Shown: piece after piece, positions 1 to 8,400 of the stretch
Layout of the letters: each line of letters starts with the position of its first letter
Position numbering within the stretch: position 1 is the stretch's first letter
From: Saprospiraceae bacterium
Lineage (GTDB): Bacteria; Bacteroidota; Bacteroidia; Chitinophagales; Saprospiraceae
NCBI GenBank assembly: GCA_007125435.1
Contig: SLDF01000128.1
Span: forward strand, 1-16,454
DNA: 16,454 bases
Direction of reading: 5' to 3'
The notes under the pieces: model-generated
Databases searched by the model: none
Seen by the model: the letters and a program-made list of their open reading frames with translations, nothing else
What the model was told of the DNA's origin: nothing
Program-made: the position numbers and the translations under genes

Positions 1-120
1 ATTTACTCATATAGCTTTTATTTTTTTTATGGCATTCGTGAATCTCCTTCGTCGATTTTAACCCTCATTACGAATTTCCAATGCATAATTCGGGTTTAAC
101 GCGTTCTTTAAGGTGTATCT

Positions 121-290
121 CAAAATGTCGTTTTATCTGGACGTGCATCAGCGATGTGAAAGGGTGGCGACATCAGGAGCCAGACTCTGCGCAGCGATAG
201 CGGAGCAGAGGCCGACCGTCCAGGGAGCCCTGTAACGTAGCGACCCGTAACGAAGTGGAGGGTGATGCCCAAAGCGGCAAAATGAACTAA
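121..290. other. GC-rich intergenic element with nested inverted repeats
   Basis: This stretch is clearly richer in G and C than the AT-rich DNA around it and contains no convincing ORF. Several pairings are visible. CTGGACG at 137-143 can close with CGTCCAG at 217-223. Inside lie CTCTGC (185-190) with GCAGAG (205-210), and GATGT (153-157) with ACATC (170-174). CAGGG-AG-CCCTG forms a tight palindrome at 221-232. The 3' end (241-274) is repeated near 9.9 kb. It could be an interspersed palindromic element or a small structured RNA; the sequence does not decide between them. The flanking bases 1-120 hold only a weak inverted repeat (CGAATT 71-76 with AATTCG 87-92), and I see nothing in 291-389. 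Confidence 0.5.
241..274 (+). repeat. Dispersed 34-base repeat, copy 1
   Basis: These 34 bases match positions 9875-9908 in the same orientation with one difference (G at 247, A at 9881). Similarity stops sharply at both edges. The unit begins CGACCC, has AAGTGGAGGGTGATGCCC in the middle and ends AAAG. This copy ends 176 bases before the lipoprotein start codon; the other lies upstream of the GH92 gene. It is probably a fragment of a genome-wide interspersed element, which is an inference from only two copies. Confidence 0.75.
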
Positions 291-389
291 ACTCTGTTTA
301 TTTCTAAAAATAATTATACCTTGACGAAACCTGTTATATATATAAAGTTGACTATCTGATGTAAAAGGGAGAGAATAATTGAGACATAA

Positions 390-421
390 TTGTAAAATAA
401 GGTTATAAATTGCTAAATTTG
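390..421 (+). promoter_or_regulatory. Bacteroidota-type promoter of the lipoprotein gene
   Basis: TAAATTTG at 414-421 matches the Bacteroidota -7 consensus TAnnTTTG exactly. TTG at 390-392 lies 21 bases upstream and fits the -33 element. The -7 box ends 29 bases before the ATG at 451, leaving a short leader. That leader is A/T-rich and has no Shine-Dalgarno sequence, as is common in this phylum. Confidence 0.65.
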
Positions 422-450
422 CACCTCAAAATAAATTATAACGAATTTTT

Positions 451-987
451 ATGAAACTGAAAGAAATTTTAAGCATCCTAATAGTAGGATTATTCATCGT
501 CACTGCGTGTAATGAAAGTCAAGACAGTGAAGCAGATGCTGATGAAATGGACGACATGGAAATGTCAATGGAAGGTATGCAAAGTCCTGGCGGTGATATC
601 GAAGTTACTGATGCTGATATGGATAAGATGATTGAATTGATGGAGATATTCCAGCCAATGAGTGAAGCAGCTGAGGCCAAAATGATTCAAGCTGTAGAGG
701 CTGAGGGTCTAGATGTGAATAGCTACACGGATATACAAAGAGGTATGATGAGCCCGGAAGGTGCTGATCAGGTCAGTGCTGCTGATATGGAAAAATTTAC
801 CAAAGCAACTGATAAGATCGAGGAAATCCAAATGGAGTCTCAGGAAGAATTTGAGAGAATATTATCCGAAAACAAAATGACATCTGATCAGTATCAGGCT
901 ATTTTCATGGCTATACAATCAGACCCTGAATTGATGGATAAGTTTATGAAAAAAATGGGTATCGATACTGAAGCAGAGCAGTTTTAA
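451..987 (+). CDS. Lipoprotein with two DUF4168-like repeats
   Basis: The 178-residue protein starts with a short lipoprotein signal; V17-T18-A19-C20 is a good lipobox, so Cys20 would be lipidated. An acidic, methionine-rich linker follows (about residues 21-50). The rest is two helical repeats of about 56 residues, starting near V52 and V108. They align without gaps over ADM(D/E)K, a Y and I at equivalent places and a final S. The second copy shows the DUF4168 pattern best: an ADMEKF start, a helix containing EEIQMESQEEF, and a QSDPEL motif. DUF4168 proteins are small exported proteins of unknown function. The gene has its own promoter and terminator and appears monocistronic. No enzymatic role can be assigned. 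The family call is from pattern recall rather than a search. Confidence 0.75.
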   Translation: MKLKEILSILIVGLFIVTACNESQDSEADADEMDDMEMSMEGMQSPGGDIEVTDADMDKMIELMEIFQPMSEAAEAKMIQAVEAEGLDVNSYTDIQRGMMSPEGADQVSAADMEKFTKATDKIEEIQMESQEEFERILSENKMTSDQYQAIFMAIQSDPELMDKFMKKMGIDTEAEQF

Positions 988-1008
988 TACCAGACCGCAA
1001 TCCATTAT

Positions 1009-1046
1009 AAAAAGCAAGATGATGAATATGTCATCTTGCTTTTTTT
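1009..1046. terminator. Bidirectional rho-independent terminator
   Basis: AAAGCAAGATGA (1011-1022) pairs perfectly with TCATCTTGCTTT (1031-1042) around an 8-base loop. Two more A-T pairs extend the stem. Seven T residues (1040-1046) follow on the plus strand and five A residues (1009-1013) precede it, giving a T-run on the minus strand too. It sits between the convergent lipoprotein gene and the large surface-protein gene and can end transcription from both sides. Confidence 0.9.
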
Positions 1047-1101
1047 ATGTTAAGGCTTATATCGAAGCTATACCTAGTGTTCTTTAGGCTAATGAACACC
1101 A

Positions 1102-4100
1102 TTACCACCTGTGGTGCAGTGATATCGTCGGCGTGATTATGGCTTGTTGACCTATAGTCTGAGAGAGGATTCCACCTTTCAGGTCAGCATTTTTTATAGG
1201 CAAAAGTATGCCGGGGTAGAAATATATGAGGGGGCTATGCTCCGTATTATATGCGGGTAATGCACCGCTAAAATCTATAGATCGCCATTCATGCACGCCA
1301 ACACCGCCTAATAGGTCCCAGGTTGTTCTCCCTACACTGAAACGAGTGGACACAGTCATACCATACTGAGAGATTCTACCTTGCTGAAGTGCCTGATGTG
1401 AACCGGAGTAGAGTGAATAACGCATGTCAGAATAAAACAGTCCAATCGACCCCCACCTCATTTGCAAACCTGCAGAAATCATTATGCTAACAGGTGGCAT
1501 CTGCAGCGATGAATTAGTGTGACCTTCATAGGTGCTATTTGTCAAATTTGGTTGTAAGGTCTGCGTAGGCATAAGATGTTGATGCAATGTCCATGTATGG
1601 GGCGGAAAAAGAGCATCGGCAATCAATAGGATGAATAGGAAATTGGATGGACAACCTTCACTATCGATGGCAATGACTTCATATTCGCCTTCCGTAAGTC
1701 CAGATATGGTAAAGGTTTCATTGCCAAAGGGGCCAAACTCCATGTCATTCATTAATAGGATATAAGGCGGGCTTTGACCTGAAATGGAGAATGTGACTGT
1801 ACCATCATCACTGTCCGGTGTACTTGGTGGTGTTTGCTCTATTAATTCAAGCAGTGGGGGCGTGTACTCAGGAACCTCCACTGTAACAGACTCACTGCAA
1901 TCATCACTAATATCCGGATTGATAAAAGTAACTGTGTAAGTGCCAGGACTGACAGGGCCAAGATCAGAAAGTAATAAGGTTTCTGCTGTGAGTACGAATT
2001 CTATTACCGACATATCTGGATAGGTGATTATGACTAAAAGCTCATTATTATCGGGTAGGGTCAATTGATATAGTACGTCTCCCTGGTCATTACATGTTGC
2101 TGGTATGACTGAAAAGTCATCAATAAATGTACAAGGTGGTTCATTGACGACTATGAATATATTGGCAGAGGCCATTTGTCCGCAGATGTCTTGCACAGTA
2201 TATGTGGCTGTAGTCTCTCCAAAGAATCCATCATCTGGTATGAAAGTAGCTTCTCCAGTGGGTGATATATCCAAAGTCCCTTCTGTTGGCTGGGTAATTG
2301 AGATGACTTGAATACTATTGCCTTGATCATTGTCAAGTACATTTCCGGTCCAGGCTTCTCCAAACTCGATTTCGGCAAAGTCGTCTTGAAGCAGCATGAA
2401 AAAATCTGTTGGTTCTACAATTGCCGTTTCAGCATCCTTACAGTCGTCCGGTTGACCTGTGCCTTTTACTTCAACAAGATAAGTGCCGGGGTCTATAGCG
2501 ATGAAGTTATTCAATTCTACCAAGCCCCATGGAACAGAGATATTCAGAACCTCCATGTCGTCTTTGTACAAAATAATTGTAGCAGTAGGCAATGATGGAT
2601 ATGGGGCGGTCGTCGTGACTATGATGTTACCATCGAAGAGACATGTGGAATGTACAGTTTCAATATTGCTTATCAAGTCAATTGGCTGTTGGTCGATCTC
2701 TAAGGTAACGGGTAACTCACAATTTGTTGTTAATTCTGTAACAACTAGTTCTGTCACGCCTTTTGGTAAGTTGTTATTGACGAATGTATTGTCACCTTCT
2801 TGTACCCACCCATCATCTAATGACCAGTTGGGGTCATCGATACTACTAAAACTGAGGACAACTGTTGCACTGCCATTATCAATGCCACAAACAGCCGGGA
2901 ATGTCTCGATAGAGACATCTATATCGCAGGGCGTTTCACCCGTAACGGTTATGATAATATTAGCAGTAGCCGTTCTGTCACATGTATCTCTAACAGTATA
3001 AATGCTGTTATGGACTCTTGGCACGGCACTCGGACCCCATGAGCTATTACCGTTCGGTAAAAAATTGATGGCTAAATCATCATCTGTTTCTATATTGATA
3101 ACAGTCAAGCCTACGCCTTCATCGTTGTCAAGGATATTGCCGGTCCAAATGTCTCCTGTGTTGATAGTAACTATGATATCATTGGCAATGAGTGGAACAT
3201 CTTCTTCTTCAATAGTGACAGTGGCCTCTTCAAAGCATTCTTCAGCAGTATTCATTGGCTTGATGGTGATGGTATAAATTGCCGGATGTAAGTCCGTAAA
3301 TTCAGATACCAGAACATTTCCTGGTGTCACTTCCCATTCACCTAGTGGCAACTGTTCTTGGTCGAAGAGGCAAAGTGTATAATTGGAATGAGTATCTGAC
3401 AAGGTCAAGCTTATATCGCCACTCTCAAAGCATGAGCCAGGTGTGGTGGAAAGATCAAGTAAATTTTCAGGACCCAATTGGTCAATAGTGAAAGTTACAT
3501 CTAAGGTGCAACCTGTTTGGTTTTCTACTATAGTTATGGTGTAAGTGCCGGCTTCTATGTTATTGTTAATCAGATTGTTTTCGCCCTCAGCTACCCAGTC
3601 TCCATCAGCCGACCAAATTGGGTTTTCGACGTCAGGAGCTGTGAGTGTTATGTTAGCAGTACCGTTATTGGTACCACAGTCAGCTGGTGTTGTGGAAACT
3701 TCAGCATTTATATTGCATGGATCAATATCTGTAATTATGAATACTACAACGGCCTGGTCCTCTCTTTGGCAAGTGTCTCTAATGGTGTAAATAACTTCGA
3801 ATGTACCTTCTTGCAGAGCTACGAATGTGAAATCTCCCTGGGGCGACACCTCGAGACCCGCACCAATGATTGGGCTTACATCGATTAAGGTTAGACCGAT
3901 GCCTATATCATTATCAAGTAGGTTGCCACTAAATGGTGTGTTAACCAGACCCGTAAACATCAGGTCGTTAGCCTGTAAATCGACACTATCTTCCGGGATA
4001 AAGAAAGAAAATGTCTGAGTGCACGCTTTCTCGCTGCCGACGATAGTTAGTTCTCCGATGATACTATCAATAACCGGCTCAAATGATGTGCTTTCTTTAA

Positions 4101-5484
4101 TGATTGATACGAGATCAATGTTTGTTGTTCCGCCGGTAAGGTGATCAAATGTGGTGCTGGCTTCCCATAATGGCATGCCATTATCACTGAGCGAAGACTG
4201 AAGTTTTAGTCCCAAGGTTATTTCTTCCGACGGGGTTTGATCGCCTATGATAGATAAAACAGCTTCACCGGATTCGAAGCAACTGCCTGGACTGGTTTCA
4301 ATTGTTAAGTCTAAATTTAGTGGGCGTTCATCAACTGTGGCTGTAAAGGTTTCGCTACAGTCTACAATACTATTATCAGTTATGACTACGTCGTATGTGC
4401 CCTGTGGCCGTGCTATTATATTATTCTCCACCGTCACATTGTCAACAGTGATTGTATAATCTGCATCAGGTGGTAGTCCGTTTATGATTATTTGGCCATT
4501 ACTTTGGCCACAATCTGAAGGGGTAGTGCTGATATCAGCATCTATATTACATGTAGGGATAGGATCGGGTTCATCATCATCAGATGTGACTATGAGGAGA
4601 GCAGCCGTAGTTGCCGCAGCAGGAATAAGTACCCAAAGCCAGGGGAAGCCTTTTTTATCTTTTTTCACCTGAGGGCTAGTAAGGTCAATAGCGGCCCACA
4701 AATTATCCTTTGGGTCGGAGGGGGGCATGGAGTAAGTATTTTCTGCTTCATAAAGGCGATTCAGATATTCTTCACAATGACAGCCAATCGTAAACAATAT
4801 ATTTCCTGAGTAAATAAGGGATAGTCTCAGGATAGCAAATACTTCGTTTATCTCCCATTCGTCGTAGAATTCTATTTTGTCAATAACAAACTGCAAGCTA
4901 ATATTACCGTTTTGCAATTCTACTAATTCTTCTATTTGCTCACAATTATCAATAGGGTAGCAGTTGTTTATGCATATGCCTCCTATCTTTTGATCCATAC
5001 GTGTCAAGAATGAGGCCAAATTGACCTTGGCAGTTTCTTCAAAGTTGGGTCTGTTACCTCCACCCATAGATATTGTCACTTCTTGGTTTTTCCGGCTTTC
5101 TATTTCTTTATTAGTAACATGTTCTAACCATTCGCGGTTGTCTTCATTAAATTTGTCAATAAACTCTTGCGAATCAGCATCCGTCCACTCATCCTGGTCG
5201 ACGTCAAAATCCATCATTATAAAAGTCGAATCGTTTTGAAAATCTATATACCTAGTATAAGGCATGGTGTCTCTGAAGTGATAGAATAGTCTTGCTGACT
5301 CATTGTCAAAACAAGAAAGACCTTCAACATCATCGTCTAGTGTGATTCTGTAGTAAAAGTTTGGGTTATTGATAGGATCATTACTGTCTTTTAAGACATC
5401 GACTTGTGCATTAGTTTGCATCTGTACTAATAGTAAGATGAACAAAACTTTATATCTAAATATGACATTCATGTCGGTAGTCAT
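1102..5484 (-). CDS. Giant exported repeat protein with C-terminal barrel-like domain
   Basis: I do not recognise a named family for the whole protein. The upstream gene ends at 5487, so I chose the ATG at 5484 (1460 residues), two bases after that stop. An in-frame ATG at 5505 would add 7 residues, and one at 5472 would remove 4. Positions here count from the 5505 ATG. A signal peptide ends near TNAQ (31-34). A Cys-containing unknown domain (about 35-280) includes CINNC and CHC motifs. A hydrophobic segment follows (287-307), flanked by KKDKK before and DDDE after. Repeating supermodules start at C319, C597 and C860, with a partial one at C1125. Each has two SprB/Ig-like repeats (TTPxxCGxxNG, then SCFESG) and a cadherin-like domain with a GNxLDND motif. 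The last 165 residues alternate like beta-barrel strands and end in Trp. No type IX C-terminal domain is apparent. I infer an outer-membrane-anchored surface protein with unknown partner or ligand. Confidence 0.75.
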   Translation of the reverse strand: MTTDMNVIFRYKVLFILLLVQMQTNAQVDVLKDSNDPINNPNFYYRITLDDDVEGLSCFDNESARLFYHFRDTMPYTRYIDFQNDSTFIMMDFDVDQDEWTDADSQEFIDKFNEDNREWLEHVTNKEIESRKNQEVTISMGGGNRPNFEETAKVNLASFLTRMDQKIGGICINNCYPIDNCEQIEELVELQNGNISLQFVIDKIEFYDEWEINEVFAILRLSLIYSGNILFTIGCHCEEYLNRLYEAENTYSMPPSDPKDNLWAAIDLTSPQVKKDKKGFPWLWVLIPAAATTAALLIVTSDDDEPDPIPTCNIDADISTTPSDCGQSNGQIIINGLPPDADYTITVDNVTVENNIIARPQGTYDVVITDNSIVDCSETFTATVDERPLNLDLTIETSPGSCFESGEAVLSIIGDQTPSEEITLGLKLQSSLSDNGMPLWEASTTFDHLTGGTTNIDLVSIIKESTSFEPVIDSIIGELTIVGSEKACTQTFSFFIPEDSVDLQANDLMFTGLVNTPFSGNLLDNDIGIGLTLIDVSPIIGAGLEVSPQGDFTFVALQEGTFEVIYTIRDTCQREDQAVVVFIITDIDPCNINAEVSTTPADCGTNNGTANITLTAPDVENPIWSADGDWVAEGENNLINNNIEAGTYTITIVENQTGCTLDVTFTIDQLGPENLLDLSTTPGSCFESGDISLTLSDTHSNYTLCLFDQEQLPLGEWEVTPGNVLVSEFTDLHPAIYTITIKPMNTAEECFEEATVTIEEEDVPLIANDIIVTINTGDIWTGNILDNDEGVGLTVINIETDDDLAINFLPNGNSSWGPSAVPRVHNSIYTVRDTCDRTATANIIITVTGETPCDIDVSIETFPAVCGIDNGSATVVLSFSSIDDPNWSLDDGWVQEGDNTFVNNNLPKGVTELVVTELTTNCELPVTLEIDQQPIDLISNIETVHSTCLFDGNIIVTTTAPYPSLPTATIILYKDDMEVLNISVPWGLVELNNFIAIDPGTYLVEVKGTGQPDDCKDAETAIVEPTDFFMLLQDDFAEIEFGEAWTGNVLDNDQGNSIQVISITQPTEGTLDISPTGEATFIPDDGFFGETTATYTVQDICGQMASANIFIVVNEPPCTFIDDFSVIPATCNDQGDVLYQLTLPDNNELLVIITYPDMSVIEFVLTAETLLLSDLGPVSPGTYTVTFINPDISDDCSESVTVEVPEYTPPLLELIEQTPPSTPDSDDGTVTFSISGQSPPYILLMNDMEFGPFGNETFTISGLTEGEYEVIAIDSEGCPSNFLFILLIADALFPPHTWTLHQHLMPTQTLQPNLTNSTYEGHTNSSLQMPPVSIMISAGLQMRWGSIGLFYSDMRYSLYSGSHQALQQGRISQYGMTVSTRFSVGRTTWDLLGGVGVHEWRSIDFSGALPAYNTEHSPLIYFYPGILLPIKNADLKGGILSQTIGQQAIITPTISLHHRW

Positions 5485-5486
5485 TT

Positions 5487-8400
5487 TTATTTGAAAATAC
5501 AGCATTCAATAATATACTGCTGAGCTTCTGCCATGAACATTGCTCTGAACTTATCCCTATTTCTTACCCCTCTAAGACCGGCACCCAGCACTGTATCACC
5601 TCCTATGCTATTGACAAATCTTTGGTACATATCCTCTATAATCTCATCAAGTGTCATATCTCCTGCATTATCGGCAATTGTATGACATGGCTGCCTATTG
5701 ATAAAACTTTCAGCTGCTTCAAAGAAAGGTTCAATCATCTCATCTCCTATGGCCAGAATGGCATTTATTGCAGCTTGATAAGCTTTGCTATAATAGGTGA
5801 TCATATCTCCAAAACCCGGAACTTTGCCAGCCAGATTTTCTGCGTGGTTTATGACTTCTCCAAATGCTCTTGCTCTTTGATCTGGTGTCGCATTTTCACC
5901 AAGACCATCGAGAATAGTAGCCACTGACTCCGCAAACTCCAATACTTCTTTGACCTTCTTGGCGCCTTTTAATAATTGACCGGCCTTCTTGTTGATTTCA
6001 TCAAGTATAGCATTTATATCTTCATTAGCATTTTGCAACTTTTTGGTCAACTCTTGTAAGTCTTTCAAAAATTCACTGATGTTGTCAATTTCATCTTTTA
6101 GATCTTCAATGTCGATTTCAGGCGTTCCTCTTGGTCTATTTCGGTTGTAGTGTTCTGCAAGCAAAATCTCGCAGTTGATTCTTCGTCTGAGTGCTATAGA
6201 TGCTTGTTTGGCGCGTTCTATTTCATTCAGTTCAGCATGTATATTGGCACCATCATTCCCTATACCCGTAACACCGTCTGAGATTCTTGATGCCTCATCG
6301 AAACCCGAGCTCACATCTTCATAAGCACCTTCAAAGTCCTTTTCAATATCCTCAATGGCGGGATCAATTTGCTCGTCTTGAGTATCAGTTATGCGCTCTT
6401 TAAGGTTTTCCGTTCTTTCTAGTTCTCTTTCACAGTCATCAATGTCACTAAGAGTTGACATGCCTCTTGCCCTGCTCAAATTATCAGATTGGCGTTGTAC
6501 ACGATTTAATCTGGTGTTTATATTATTGATTTGACTATTGATATTGTCTCTATGTCTTCGTAGATATTTCATTGCATCTCTTTGCTCAGCCATCCTCTTG
6601 TTTAGTGCTCGCCTTGCACTTCTTGCTGCATCTGAATTGCTACCTGTTGTTCCTGATCCAACCTTGTCGATTTCATTGCCAATATCTCTTATTTCTTTTT
6701 CTACATCTGAGATTCTGTTACTCAGCCTATCTCTTGATCTCTTTAGATGTTCGAGTTCACGGCGGAGTTGATCGATTTTGTGATCGTTGTGTGTTTGTAG
6801 GGAGTCGAGAAGTCTTTTATAATCTCCATATGTAGTGGCAACTGCGAGGCCACATTGTCTAAAAATGAGGCACTTCGTTACCAGTTCATAATATCTGGTT
6901 TGCTGCTGCTGCGCCAGGTTTTTATTGTAACATTTTAGAATGTCATCTATGATTTTATCAATCAGTTTATTGAGTTCTTTTTGATTGTCTTCCTTATAAG
7001 GGATTGCTTTTGTTTTACCGTGTGCATTTACATTACCTTCATCTGCAAAGGCTTCTTCAATGGGTTCTCCATTGTGACCTCTTTTAGCAGACCTGACTGC
7101 ACGGTTTACCTCTCTTGCTAGTTTGGCCGCCTCTGCTCTGTATTCATTACGCTCTCTCCTGTACGCTCTTCTGTCGTTGCTGTTGCTCATAGATGAAGGG
7201 TCGGAGGGGCCTGCCACTGTTCTCCCTCCCATAGTGCCATATGTTCTACCAATGTCACCACTTGATGTTTGAGGTCTGTTGATGCCTCCAAAGAATTGAT
7301 ATCCGCTTGATCTGGTTAATAATCTTTTGCATTCTGCAGGTGCAGATACCATTGTAGCTCCTCCACCTGTAGCTATATGTTCATTGTATCTGTCAATGGC
7401 CTCTCTCACTTCTTTGAATTTCTCAAGAGCACCTTCTCTGTCAAATGTTGACTTTGCTTCCTTTTGCGCCATTTCCTCATCGCCTGGCAATGGGGCGTGG
7501 TTTTTAAGACCCTCTAGTGCTTTAAGCAAGTCTTTCAAGCAGTCGTTAAGTCGCTGTATTATTGGAGGAGGTTCCAGTATTTCTTGGGGACAATCTAAGC
7601 ACTGATAGTTGGCTTCCATGAACCTTAATAAATCCTCCCATAATATCTTGAAGTCACATACATTCTTTAGTAGCTCGGCAATGAGGTCGTCCAACTCTTT
7701 TTTTATAGATTCAATGTCTTCTTCTAATTCAGAAATAGCCTCACCTGTTGCCTCTGCTTGTTCATTGAGGGGTTCGGCTATGTCGTCCCAATACTTTTCT
7801 TGTCTTTCTAATCTTTTGTTTAATTCCTTGAGCTGTGAGTTTTTTGCTTGTTCAAATGCGCGTTCGGTATTTTGGATTCTCCGTTGCGTACCCTTACTGT
7901 CGCCAAATCGATTGATCATATTCGCTTTCCAATCTCCACCGCAATCTTCGTCTTCACTATTCATACCTTCTTTGTCTTCAATTTCTTTTTTTAAACCACT
8001 TACAACATCGTCTTTCATGGCCTCGATATCATCTTTAAACTGATCAATAGCATCTGACCTGCCTCTTAATTCAGCGAGCTCATCTAGAGCACCGGCGTAT
8101 TTTGAAAACAACTTATCCAGTGCATTGAGAATGGGGCTGACATCCTGACATAGCATTTTTGCAGAAAGCTCAAGCATTGCTGATGCTTTCTGTCTGATGG
8201 TGTCACAGCCTGGATCTTCATTACTGATTACAGGTTGCCTTCTCTCTGCCTCCTGTGTGATGACGGGTGTATATGAAATGACGCCTGCTTTTAGTCCCGT
8301 TTGGATCGATTGGTCATAAATAAATGACGCTTGATTTTTGATATCCTCTGATTCTATTTTAATACCCTGGCTTTTTGTTTCTTTTTCTATGGCGACTTGA

